The position numbers were made by a program, and so were the translations under genes. A DNA stretch of 64,000 bases from contig NC_064034.1 of the NCBI RefSeq assembly GCF_932526225.1, forward strand, positions 2,590,001 through 2,654,000, written 5' to 3'. Numbering within the stretch: position 1 is the stretch's first letter; every line of letters begins with the position of its first letter. Under the pieces are notes generated by a model. The model had not been told where the DNA came from and made no database searches. It was given only the letters and a program-made list of their open reading frames with translations. Shown piece after piece: positions 27,401 through 37,041 of the stretch. The DNA comes from Nematostella vectensis (lineage: Eukaryota; Cnidaria; Anthozoa; Actiniaria; Edwardsiidae).

Positions 27401-30400
27401 TGAGGCTAACTACACTGCTTTATCATTCTGCACAGGACATATCGCATCATTTAGCTGAGATTAACTACACTGCTTTATCATTCTGCACAGGGCATATCGC
27501 ATCATTTAGCTGAGGCTAACTACACTGCTTTATCATCCTGCACAGGGCATATCGCATCATTTAGCTGAGATTAACTACACTGCTTTATCACCTGCACAGG
27601 GCATATCGCATCAATTAGCTGAGGCTAACTACACTGCTTTATCATTCTGCACAGGGCATATCGCATCATTTAGTTGAGGCTAACTACACTGCTTTATCAT
27701 CCTGCACAGGGCATATCGCATCATTTAACTGAGGCTAACTACACTGCTTTATCATCCTGCACAGGGCATATTGCATCATTCAGCTGAGGCTAACTACACT
27801 GCTTTATCATTCTGCACAGGGCATATCGCATCATTTAGCTAAGATTAACTACACTGCTTTATCATCCTGCACAGGGCATATCGCATCATTTAGCTGAGAT
27901 TAACTACACTGCTTTATCATTCTGCACAGGGCATATCGCATCATTTAGCTGAGGCTAACTACACTGCTTTATCATTCTGCACAGGGCATATTGCACCATT
28001 TCGCTTGGGCTAACTACACTGCTTTATCATCCTGCATAGGGCGTATCGCATCATTTAGCTGAGGCTAACTACACTGCTTTATGTTATAGGGAGGCAAAGG
28101 GGAAGAGTCTAGCGGCGAGGAGGAAGACGTGATTCGGAAAGGTCCTGAAGACCCCCACAAGCTATTGGACGTGGACCTTGACAAGTATGTACATTGGCTC
28201 TGATTGCTTAATACTGCCACTATTGGTATAGAACAAGGATTCTCATTGGCTGTCCCGTCACAATAGGTTTTGTCTGATATTAGTGGTATTTTCGCGCTTG
28301 CACTTAAGCATGATTCCTATTTGCTTTTGCCTTATCGAATACTATAATCAACACAGCCAGTTATACATGAGTCGTGAAATCGGAACTAATTTAGGTCTAC
28401 TTGCTCACCCTTTGTTCAAGTCACAAGTAAAACCCTTCATCTACTAGCCACTTTTTAGTGTAGTAAGAACGCTCTAATTTGTAGATACAAGTACTCACTT
28501 GGGACTAATCCAGGCCTGCTTTGAGTGGAATGATTCATTTGAAACCGTTTGTTTAACAGACCCCTAGATACGAGTGAAGCGCTTCCCGTGCGCACACATC
28601 GCGTAGTGAGCCCTTCCCGCGAAGATCACCAAGACGAGGCGCAGCCCAGGGAGGAAGAGGTTCGTATCCATTCATATTTTCATTAAGTCTCAGTTCTGTA
28701 CTTGGGTGAGCTAATTAGATAGGTGCTTTGCTAAATTATGTTTTGCGAGTGTGTAAAATAGAGGCGTGGTTGGCCTTTATTTAATTGCAATTGTCGTCTT
28801 TTACCAGGAAAAGAAAGTGAAAAAAAGCAAGCGCAGAAAAGACAAGGAGAAGAAGGTATACACGGGCTGATATCCGAGTATTGTATACAAGACAGTAGAT
28901 ATCCGAGTATTGTACACAAGACAGGAGTCTTTTTTCCATGTTGTGTTCTTCTTTAGGATGCTTAATTAGTTTAATCTCCCCGAACTCTCACGTGTTGCTC
29001 GTATCACCAGGGAAAACACAAGCAGAAGAAAGACGACAATGACGAGAAGAGAGAGAGAAGAGAAAAGCGCGAGGCGAGAACAGACAAGGCTCGCAAAACA
29101 GCGGGTACTTATCATATGCTATTTAGTGGCTCAAAAATCCTGCTGGTACATCATTTTCCTGTTTATTGAGCTAGAGATCAATTCCTCTTTGGACTTGAAA
29201 TGCATTTCTTTTTTTTTCTCGAACAAATGTCTATTCATTCACAATACCTCACTCAAATTGAACCGATTGGAATGGATGTGTAACTCTGTAACTCTGAATG
29301 ATTTTTGTACAAATAGTGGCATGATTTACCTTCTAAAAGTTTTCCTCTGCGCCATGGCCATAAATTTTTCTTGTTCTCAAGCTGTCGGTCCATTCTCCGA
29401 GTCGTACTTACGCAGTCACTTATCTTGTTCTCAAGCTGTCGGTCAATTCTCCGAGTCGTACTTACGCAGTCACTTATCTTGTTCTCAAGCTGTCGTTCCA
29501 TTCTCCGAGTCGTACTTACGCAGTCACTTATCTTCTTCCCAAGCTGTCGGTCCATTCTCCGAGTCGTACTTACGCAGTCACTTATCTTGTTCTCAAGCTG
29601 TCGTTCCATTCTCCGAGTCGTACTTACGCAGTCACTTATCTTGTTCTCAAGCTGTCGTTCCATTCTCCGAGTCGTACTTACGCAGTCACTTATCTTGTTC
29701 TCAAGCTGTCGGTCCATTCTCCGAGTCGTACTTACGCAGTCTTATTCGATAAGTTAAGATAAGTCTTAACTCATCTTGTTTGCCCCGTCTAGAGCCAGAC
29801 CTGATGTTGAATGGCCAGGGGCCGGCACCTCCTGCAGAGCATGTGTCCCCAGCTGATGGAGAGCCCGAGGATTCGATAGCTACAGCCTCCGTAGAACCCA
29901 CTGCTGATACAACTGCCAAGGATGGTAAAGAGGTGCGTATATAATTATATAATAAGTAACCAATGCTGATACAACTGCCAAGGATGGCAAAGAGGTGCGT
30001 ATCTAGTGTTATTATTAGGAACTCACTGCTGATAACAGTGTCGCTCACTCCTGATCTGCCTAAAAACGCCCACGAGTGAGGCTATTATTACCCTTGCTCC
30101 CATGCATCACCATGTCACCAGGGAAAACACAAGCAGAAGAAAGACGACAATGACGAGAAGAGAGAGAGAGAGAAAAGGAAAGCGCGAGGCGAGAAACAAA
30201 TGAACAAAAATCAGCCCGAAGACGGCACAGGTCCCCTTGCCTCTCACTTTCCCTGACCCGCCACTGAATTGATTTTAGTATACTGACTCTCCCCCAACAA
30301 CTGACGTCACTGCCTGTCAGAACATTTGATCATTGAAATCTTGGATTTCAAAATAATCGCTTTCTCCATATCAGTGGCTCCAACGAATGCCAAGATCCTC

Positions 30401-32575
30401 GGCTTTGGCATGGAAATTTAATATCATTGAAAGCTTGGATTTTGAAATAATCGCTTTTTCCGTATAACTGGTTCCAACGAATGCCAAGATCCTCGGCTTT
30501 GGCATTGAAAATTTTAAAAGCGCCGCGGTCTTTTGCGAGCAATAACCGTATACACTCACTCCGCCTTGTTGCTTGCACAGCTTGACGATATGGAGTTCTG
30601 GCTGAGCACGTCGACAGAAGCCGCGCCCACGGTACGTACCATATCATGTCTCCATGGTTTTTTTCATCGTGCTTTATATGATGTCCTTTCTTATAGCGCG
30701 CCCTATCATAGCATATACCTATGTTTCCCATGTGCCTTATATATCGTCCTATCATAGCACATATCTATGTTTCCCATGTTCCTTATATATCGTCCTATCT
30801 TATAGTGCCGCCTATCATAGCATAAATCTATGTTTTCCCATGTGCCTTATATATCGTCCTATCTTATAGCGCGGCGCGCCCTATCATAGCATATATCTAT
30901 GTTTCCCATGTGCCTTATATATCGTCAAATCTTAATGCGCGGCGCGCCCTATCATAGCATATATCTATGTTTCCCATGTGCCTTATATATCGTCAAATCT
31001 TATAGCGCGGCGCGCCCTATCATAGCATATATCTATGTTTCCCATGTGCCTTATATATCGTCAATCTTATAGCTCGGCGCGCCCTATCATAGCATATAAG
31101 TTTCTGCTTTCTGAAAGCCATTTAATTGTTTACAGGCACATAGACAATAATGCCGCAGCTCCCCTAACCTGCATTTATTTTTATATGCGCGTCTTTGCTT
31201 ATTATTTAGTTACCCATGATGCACTCTTGGTTACAACACATGGAATCTCGTATTTGAAATGTGTATATTGATTTATTTTATAGCGCAACGCTACCCTGGG
31301 TACCGAAGGCTCAAAAGGTTTTTCCCGTGAAGCTTGGAGCCTCTGTTACCCGCTACAGTAGCCACTATTGCATTGTTTAAAGAAAGTTATGCAATAAGCT
31401 TATGAGAATCACAGATCGAGAATTCATGAACTTTATAACTAGGAGAATTCCGTCGTGCCTTTGATTAAGACTGGCATTTTTTGCCCCGCTGTGTGGTTAG
31501 TGAACCTCATGTGAATCAGATAACACATTTCCAGCATCCTTATTGTTTTTCTTCACAAAACTGTCAAATTTTAATCTCTAAGCGTGGCCCAGGGAAACTT
31601 CAATCTCCTGCGCAAAGCAGGTGCGCATTGATTGTGTTGCTCTCTAAGACGACTTAACCGTCACAGTCACATTACAAAAAGAGATATAATAAAGAAAATA
31701 AAGTGGTATAGATCAAATATATGTTATGGAATATTGGGTGACACATGTAGTCGTCTTTCAGGCTACTGAACCAGAGCCGCCTCAAGCGATACCAGAACCA
31801 GAACCCACAGCCAAGAAGTCAAGTAAACACAAGAAAACCGAGGTAAGGCGATATAACATATTGTCCCACAACATCTTCACACAATACAACCGAGGTAAGG
31901 CGATATAACATATTGACCCACAACATCTTCACACAAGAAAACCGAGGTAAGGCGATATAACATATTTAGCAACAACATTTTCACACAAGAAAACCGAGGT
32001 AAGGCGATATAACATATTGACCCACAACATTTTCACACAAGAAAACCGAGGAAAGGCGATATAACATATTTAGCAACAACGTCTTCATCGATTAGTCAGA
32101 TTTTCCTAAATTGTTTTTAATTGTTTCAATTGTTTGCCATATTATTTGCACTGTAGCTCGTGTTGAAATGGACATCACTTGTCAAGGGTAACTTGTTTGG
32201 CCATGCTTTTGCCCCTAGAGCGGAGATCAGAAGAAAAAGACCCGAAAGTCTGATAAGACAGAAAAAAAGCACAAGAAACGGCATCGCCAGACTCAGGAAG
32301 AGGAACCGGAAGTTGAGCATGCGGAACCTAAGCCTGACGCAGCGGCTGATCTGTCAATCATGGACGATGAAAGGACAGCGCCTATGGTGAGTGGTATGCT
32401 GCTGTGCAAAAATAGTTAAATATGGCATACTTTATAATCATTGGGTCTGGGCTCGGCCTTTTCACTGCCGAGCCGGGTGTCTGCTGAACAGAGATTGGCC
32501 ATAAATTGATACTTTGCAAACAGAGATTAATCTGAGCATCTCTTACAGCAAGAGCTGCACTCAAATGCGGATTCT

Positions 32576-32630
<55 letters not shown>

Positions 32631-35600
32631 TTTCAGCCCGCCATTTCGACTTACAAGGTCCTTGCAGAGAACAACTCCCTCAAACTGGTAGGATCCTGCA
32701 AGAACACTTCTACATTCATATCTCAAAGCCCTACTTTCTACTTGTAGAGTTGAAAGCCCTACTTTTCACTCTCTACTTGTGGGTTTAAGGCTGTTTTTTT
32801 TTATACCTTCTGATAGATAGCCCTTATTATTATAACCCTGTTCATAATTAATTATGATTATTTTAACTTTATTCAGACGTACGAGACAAGAGTATCACCA
32901 CAGAATAGAAACCAAGTCGTCGTATCCATTATCTTTTGGTGCGTATTTATAAAGATAAAAGATACGTCTTTATAAAGATTACCTAGAAGCTATTAGCTAT
33001 GATTAGGGGCGCTCATTATTTAAACAGGAAAAGACAAGGGGGCCAGGGAGAAATTATTCAAACCGGATATTTCAGGTACACTTTGTGTAACTTTCAAAAC
33101 TGAAGGACTCCCTTTAGGCCAATGATACTTTTCCATCCCCGATATTCGCCCTTTGGATAATTAACGGTCTATATAGGTGAATTGTGTTCCATTCACCTTT
33201 CAGCAACCAGACCGACCTCCATGTCAAATCCATAGAGTTCAACGTACTCGACTCGCTCAACACCAAGCTCATCAGACCAGTAAGTTGTTGTTAAACACGA
33301 GGTTCCGCTATAAAAGGCAAAGCTCCTCCCACCCCCGGGCTCAAGAACAATCAGTTATCAGTCAGCCGTCAATGAGTGAACATGTCAGGACAATTGCTCT
33401 GAGCGCTACATTCGAATTTTATATTCTAAACCAAAATAAATATCATTTCTAGAGTTGTCCATATAAAAGCGTTTCTATCCATCGTAAAATAATGCTATAC
33501 CAAGCTGTGTGCGCTCTAAAATACGAGCATTTTCATCACAGCGCGATAATAATTTATGCAGGTGCGCTAGATTATGGATAGCGCAACATTTAAAATTTTG
33601 CAACGAAAACATGAGTGTACAGCAAATAACTAAATTAACCATTTCTTAACACAACTGTCTTGTTACCTGTGCAAAAATAGTTTTATTCCAGCCGACTGAG
33701 GCTCAGAGATAAGCAATTTTACAGGAGGCTTATAATTTGTGACTGCTAGCGTTCGAGCCCGGGGTTGGGTGGAGCTTTCCCTTTTATAGCGGAACCTCGT
33801 GTTTAAGAAAATCACATCTTGGTCGGTTAGACATTTTGTAAAATTATTACAAATCTTAGATTTTGCTTTTTTTTTTAACTATATTAAAAACCCAACAAAA
33901 ATTGAGTTACATTATGTAAGTTGGTTTACGGGTTTTTTTTTTAAGAACCTCATTAATAATTAATTAATTAACTGATTAATTAATTTATCCTTAGCAGGGC
34001 CGTGACTAGTAAAAGGCGAACCGAGTACTTAAGTTGCCCCCTTGTGTTTTAAGCATATCTTTTTACCGGCAAAAGATCATATTTTCTGTATCCATCTCGG
34101 TTTTTTTTTTCCGTGATTGCTGTCGTTGTTTCTTAGCTGAAACCTGTATTCTTGTAAAAGCGACCTCTTTTGTTCTTTTCATTTCAGATTGGATACTCGT
34201 CGCGGGATAGTGTTCCCGTGCCCTTCCAGCTCCCACCAGGTAGACTACGCCCTCTTCGACACCTTGCACAATTATATACTTCCTCCTACAACAGGGTTCT
34301 TGTTATTATTTCGATTTATATATTTTGTGTCTTCGGGCTATGTGTCCCCCCACCAACGACTTTTTTATTTATTTTATTATTATTATTTTCGCCTTTTTGT
34401 GAATAGTGTTACTTCCCTTGTGTCGTAGGGTCGTCCAATGAGGGTCAGTTCGCCTTTACCGTGGAAAGTATTGTCATGGCGCAACGGCTTCGTGGCACAC
34501 TGACATATATGATAAAGGTACCGTCCTTAACTATTGTTCTAAGTTAAATAAGGCGATTATAAATGGCATTTACATAAAGGTAGCTTCTTTAAGGAGCATC
34601 TTCTATGGTAGTCAAACTTGATAAATTACACCTCTGCAGACACCTGTAATATGTATTAAACGGTCGCGGACGCTTCCCCCCTGTATTTAGCAACCTCTGA
34701 AAAATTTACTATTTGCATATAACTACCACTTATTCTCAGGATGCCGATGGTTCCACGAGCGAAAAGATGGACTTCTCCATCATCTTACCCTGCTCTGCAT
34801 TCCTCGTTGCATCACCGCTTTCAAGGTTTGTTTTCCCCCAAGAGACAAGCCTGTGATGTTATTATTACGTTAACGTGAAATATGGATTTTTTTTTTCGTT
34901 TTCATTCCAGCTCCGATTTCGCTAGTCTTCTCGGAAGTGGGTCGCTGACGAATAAGGCATCCACCAAGGTAAGAATTGTCGACACTATTCGCCCAATCTT
35001 CACGACTCTCCGTATCTTTTGCTCACTCTTGAGTAGATTTGTTAATCAGCAAAATAGCTTGTATTGTATGTCCCGCCCCTAAAATTTAAATGGAGGGAGC
35101 ATTTTTGCTGGCTGTTAAAATAAAAAAACGGTATCTGCCCCATATTACGGTATGTAGAGGATGTCCTTCTTCCTCACCCAATTTTTTTTTATCTGTACAA
35201 TGCCCCAATATTTGCACCAAACGTCGAAACAAACACCAAACCCTTTTTTTTTTAGTTCAAGACGTCAGAAGAAGTTGAGCTGGCAACGGCGATAGCCAAG
35301 ATCTGCACTCTTCAGCATTTCGCAGGTGAAACAATAATGATACAAAGCAAGTCTTCATTTCTTTTGACCTATTGCAGTGGACGCTTGTGTAGTCTGTTGA
35401 TTATTTGTAACGCTGTGCGGTCATTTTAAGCTCCCGCACTTTCATACTATACAGCCGCACAATAACCATTTCCATCTGCTTATTCAAGAGTGAAATTATG
35501 ATAAAGCATCAGACTACAATAAATGATTATATCGAATTAAACTTTTGCTTCCGTTGCTTGTGTTTGTAGTGGTAGAGCACGTCGATCACGGGGCGTCTTT

Positions 35601-36085
35601 GTACTCAACGTCTGTTCAAGGACATCATGTCTGCTTACTCGTCAAGGATCTAGGGGTAAGGTCGCTCATGGAGGGGTTTTTAGTCTGTTGGCAATGCTAT
35701 TTATTGACCGTTCATGATTTTACAAGGGGAGGGTAATGGGTGAGAAATTATCCAAATCGGCGATTTTTAGAGACCATGAAAACCACTTCCCTACTGCGTG
35801 TTTGGACCCTTTTCCTTGTACCCAGACGTGCTGTGTTTCTGTGGCACCCCAATCTGTTATGTAACGAATCTTTTGCACCCTTTTTTTTTGAAACACTGGA
35901 ATTCACATGCAAAAAACGTCATTCGCTCAAACCGTCCGTCGCCTCTACCTGTCTACGTCTCTCTCATGTTGTCTATCATTTTTCTCTTTATCTAGAATCA
36001 TGAAGTATCAATTGATGGAAAGTGCACCGACGTGTCCCTGGTGTCTTGCGTACTTGACGAAGCTAGATCTCTATTCACCTCTTAG
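15416..36085 (+). CDS. AP3D1: AP-3 complex subunit delta (delta adaptin)
   Basis: Large subunit of the AP-3 adaptor, which sorts cargo from endosome/TGN to lysosomes and related organelles. About 45 exons close in frame to 1255 residues (human about 1150-1215). Exons: 15416-15475, 16396-16491, 17361-17441, 17628-17708, 18048-18155, 18653-18718, 19071-19134, 19951-20090, 20166-20239, 20463-20512, 20721-20798, 21052-21121, 21877-21952, 22410-22479, 22666-22744, 23170-23296, 23628-23731, 23911-24049, 24256-24348, 24667-24718, 24812-24905, 25545-25640, 26058-26112, 26231-26308, 26448-26517, 26617-26670, 26808-26923, 28090-28184, 28560-28659, 28808-28855, 29011-29104, 29793-29932, 30581-30631, 31762-31842, 32219-32386, 32637-32687, 32877-32938, 33204-33279, 34188-34239, 34429-34517, 34740-34825, 34911-34968, 35256-35325, 35570-35655, 35996-36085. 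Recognisable stretches are MFEKNLTDLVRGIRNN at the start, NPKNYLSLAPLFFKLMTSS, LDDKDESIRLRALDL and, in the ear, VPVPFQLPPG. Order: HEAT-like adaptin trunk, Lys/Glu-rich hinge, ear. Two donors are GTTCGT. AATAAA lies at 36117. Exon choice in the hinge (29.0-32.4 kb) is least certain. Confidence 0.93.
16855..17035. repeat. GC-rich ~24-bp minisatellite in AP3D1 intron 2
   Basis: About seven to nine degenerate copies of a CTCGCGGAAYGCTCGCGCC-like unit, far richer in CpG than the surrounding AT-rich intron. CpG density implies either a young sequence or an unmethylated patch. Confidence 0.8.
21335..21876. repeat. ~61-bp tandem array made of acceptor-like units, ends at AP3D1 exon 13 acceptor
   Basis: About nine copies, each ending in CCATTCTTTCTACAG, a good pyrimidine tract plus AG. 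The last, diverged unit ends in the real acceptor TATCTCTTCCACAG used by exon 13 at 21877. Two unit subtypes alternate, one with GGATTTGACTACTG and one with GAGTTTGACTAAATCC, suggesting duplication of larger blocks. Confidence 0.9.
24882..25230. repeat. ~85-bp tandem array repeating the AP3D1 exon 21 donor
   Basis: Four copies. Each begins with the last exon bases plus donor, AAAGTG(C/T)CT(G/C)TTCCCG then AAGG|GTGAGTGTG, and ends ATGGGTTTTATCTCGAG. The first copy is the functional exon end (24905). The other three place intact donor consensus sites downstream in the intron. Confidence 0.9.
27155..28089. repeat. 55-bp tandem array of acceptor-like units before AP3D1 exon 28
   Basis: Seventeen copies of a unit with CTAAC (ideal branch point), then CACTGCTTTATCATTCTGCACAG (broken here as CACTGCTTTATC and ATTCTGCACAG) and GG. 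The final unit is altered to TTTATGTTATAG and supplies the real acceptor for exon 28 at 28090. The intron is therefore mostly a chain of near-complete 3' splice sites. Confidence 0.92.
29374..29745. repeat. 54-bp tandem repeat, 7 copies, AP3D1 intron 31
   Basis: The unit contains TCTCAAGCTGTCGGTCCATT, CTCCGAGTCGTACTTACGCAG and TCACTTATCTTGT. The 54-bp period leaves frames open on both strands, producing spurious ORFs. It lies about 50 bp upstream of the exon 32 acceptor but does not include it. Confidence 0.93.
29893..29999. repeat. Tandem duplication of the AP3D1 exon 32 end and donor
   Basis: GCTGATACAACTGCCAAGG followed by ATGG(T/C)AAAGAG|GTGCGTAT occurs at the true exon end (29932) and again about 55-60 bp downstream. 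The start of a third truncated copy follows near 30020. Confidence 0.85.
30122..30226 (+). pseudogene. Duplicated Lys-rich AP3D1 hinge exon, probably unused
   Basis: The acceptor and first ~50 bases (CACCAG|GGAAAACACAAGCAG...) copy exon 31 (29011-29104). They encode GKHKQKKDDNDEK then a different, shifted tail. The only visible donor (ACAG|GTCCCC) is weak and ends in phase 1, which does not fit the next exon (30581, phase 0), while exon 32 joins 30581 directly in frame. So it is likely a dead duplicate, or a rare alternative exon. Confidence 0.6.
30680..31102. repeat. ~66-bp tandem repeat, 7 copies, AP3D1 intron 33
   Basis: The unit contains CCCTATCATAGCATATATCT, ATGTTTCCCATGTGCC, TTATATATCGTC and TTATAGCGCGGCGCG. 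It is entirely intronic. Confidence 0.92.
31824..32082. repeat. ~52-bp tandem array repeating the AP3D1 exon 34 donor
   Basis: Five copies of AAGAAAACCGAG|GTAAGGCG followed by ATATAACATATT. The first is the real exon end at 31842. Copies two to four keep GTAAGG; the fifth has GAAAGG, which destroys the donor. Confidence 0.9.
32578..32633. repeat. (TA)n then poly-T adjoining the AP3D1 exon 36 acceptor
   Basis: About 17 TA units run into about 20 T residues, directly followed by CAG at 32634-32636 and exon 36. The microsatellite supplies the exon's pyrimidine tract, so length change could affect splicing. Confidence 0.9.
33295..33802. mobile_element. TTAA-flanked miniature inverted-repeat element
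   Basis: 508 bp bounded by TTAA at 33291-33294 and 33803-33806. Both ends begin ACACGAGGTTCCGCTATAAA reading inward, and the terminal inverted repeats stay similar for about 45 bp. No coding capacity. TTAA target duplications are typical of piggyBac and of some Kolobok elements. The terminal repeat carries a TATAAAAGG sequence. Sits in an AP3D1 intron in the ear region. Confidence 0.85.
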
Positions 36086-37041
36086 TCTTTTAATTTGAAT
36101 GATACTTTAGAAAACAAATAAACCTAGAAATACCGTGATAATTTTTCATTGGAGTTGGCTGCAATTGGATAAGTAGTGTTGGGAATTTGTCAATAAAAAC
36201 GAAATTGGGAAAGTATGTGTTACTGTATTCTTTCTTTGTCTTAGCCCGCACGAGGATTCTTATTATCCTCATTGTTGGCGCAGTAGTTTAGAAGAAAATT
36301 ATAAAGGGTTTGATACCAAGGACGGAGGCAAATTGCCAAACAGCAGCCAGACTTTTTCTGACGAATGTGCTCTCAGGCAGTATTTTAGGCTGGGTGTTGG
36401 GCTACCCATTTTAGGGACCATCTCTTCCTGTGGTAGCTAAATTCCCTTTCATTTGAGCGGACATTGATTATTGTAGTGGTTTGGGTTATTTGAGGAGGGC
36501 TTTTTTATGGTTCTAGGGTGTGCTTGGCGATCCAGTGCTCTTTGCAAAGAAAGCGCTGGATCCTCAGGCTAGTATGAAGGTACAGGTACGAGCATTAGCC
36601 TTTGCCTTCTGGCTTCCATCAATTCAAAAGCTTTTTTATTGGCCAGCAAAGAAATGATTACCAACCACACCACCTCTCCTCAATACACTGACCAATCAAA
36701 ATATGGTCTTGCAATTGGAAAATATATTTTAACCCTTTATTATTTATTGCCCTAGATGCACTCTGGCTAAAATGTTCCTGAGTCGGGCCAAAAACATATG
36801 TATACACGCAAATCTCAACTATATTGCCGTCAAAGTAATAGAAGTGATTGAACTTAAACTCTGAAACTACTAGTTGTTAGAACTGTACACCAACATGGAG
36901 AAAATGTTAAAACAATCACTTGTTCTCTATTAACAAACTCCTTAATGTCTCAAAGATTAGGTTTAACCACTCAACAAGGACAGGAAGACAGTATATGGAC
37001 CTTTTGCAGATGAGATTTTATTAAGTATTTTTACACAAGTC
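36086..37041. other. Interval between convergent AP3D1 and RPL37
   Basis: No gene is supported. AATAAA at 36117 suits the AP3D1 3' end, and the complement of AATAAA at 37017-37022 suits RPL37. At 36515-36585 a short open segment has acceptor TTCTAG and donor AAG|GTACAG and also forms an imperfect hairpin (GATCCAGTGCTCTTTGC with GCAAAGAAAGCGCTGGATC). It could be an alternative exon or a structured RNA, but neither can be shown. Confidence 0.4.

Noticed and set aside
27155-28089. CRISPR-like regular spacing of repeats
   Set aside because: Units are head to tail with no unique spacers, and the context is an animal intron.
29253-29757. ORFs of 128-237 residues over the 54-bp repeat
   Set aside because: Repeat artefact inside an AP3D1 intron; no splice sites join them to the gene.
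31283-31320. Possible extra AP3D1 hinge exon after TTTATAG
   Set aside because: The only donor (GTTTTT) is weak and the phase does not fit the flanking exons, which join directly in frame.
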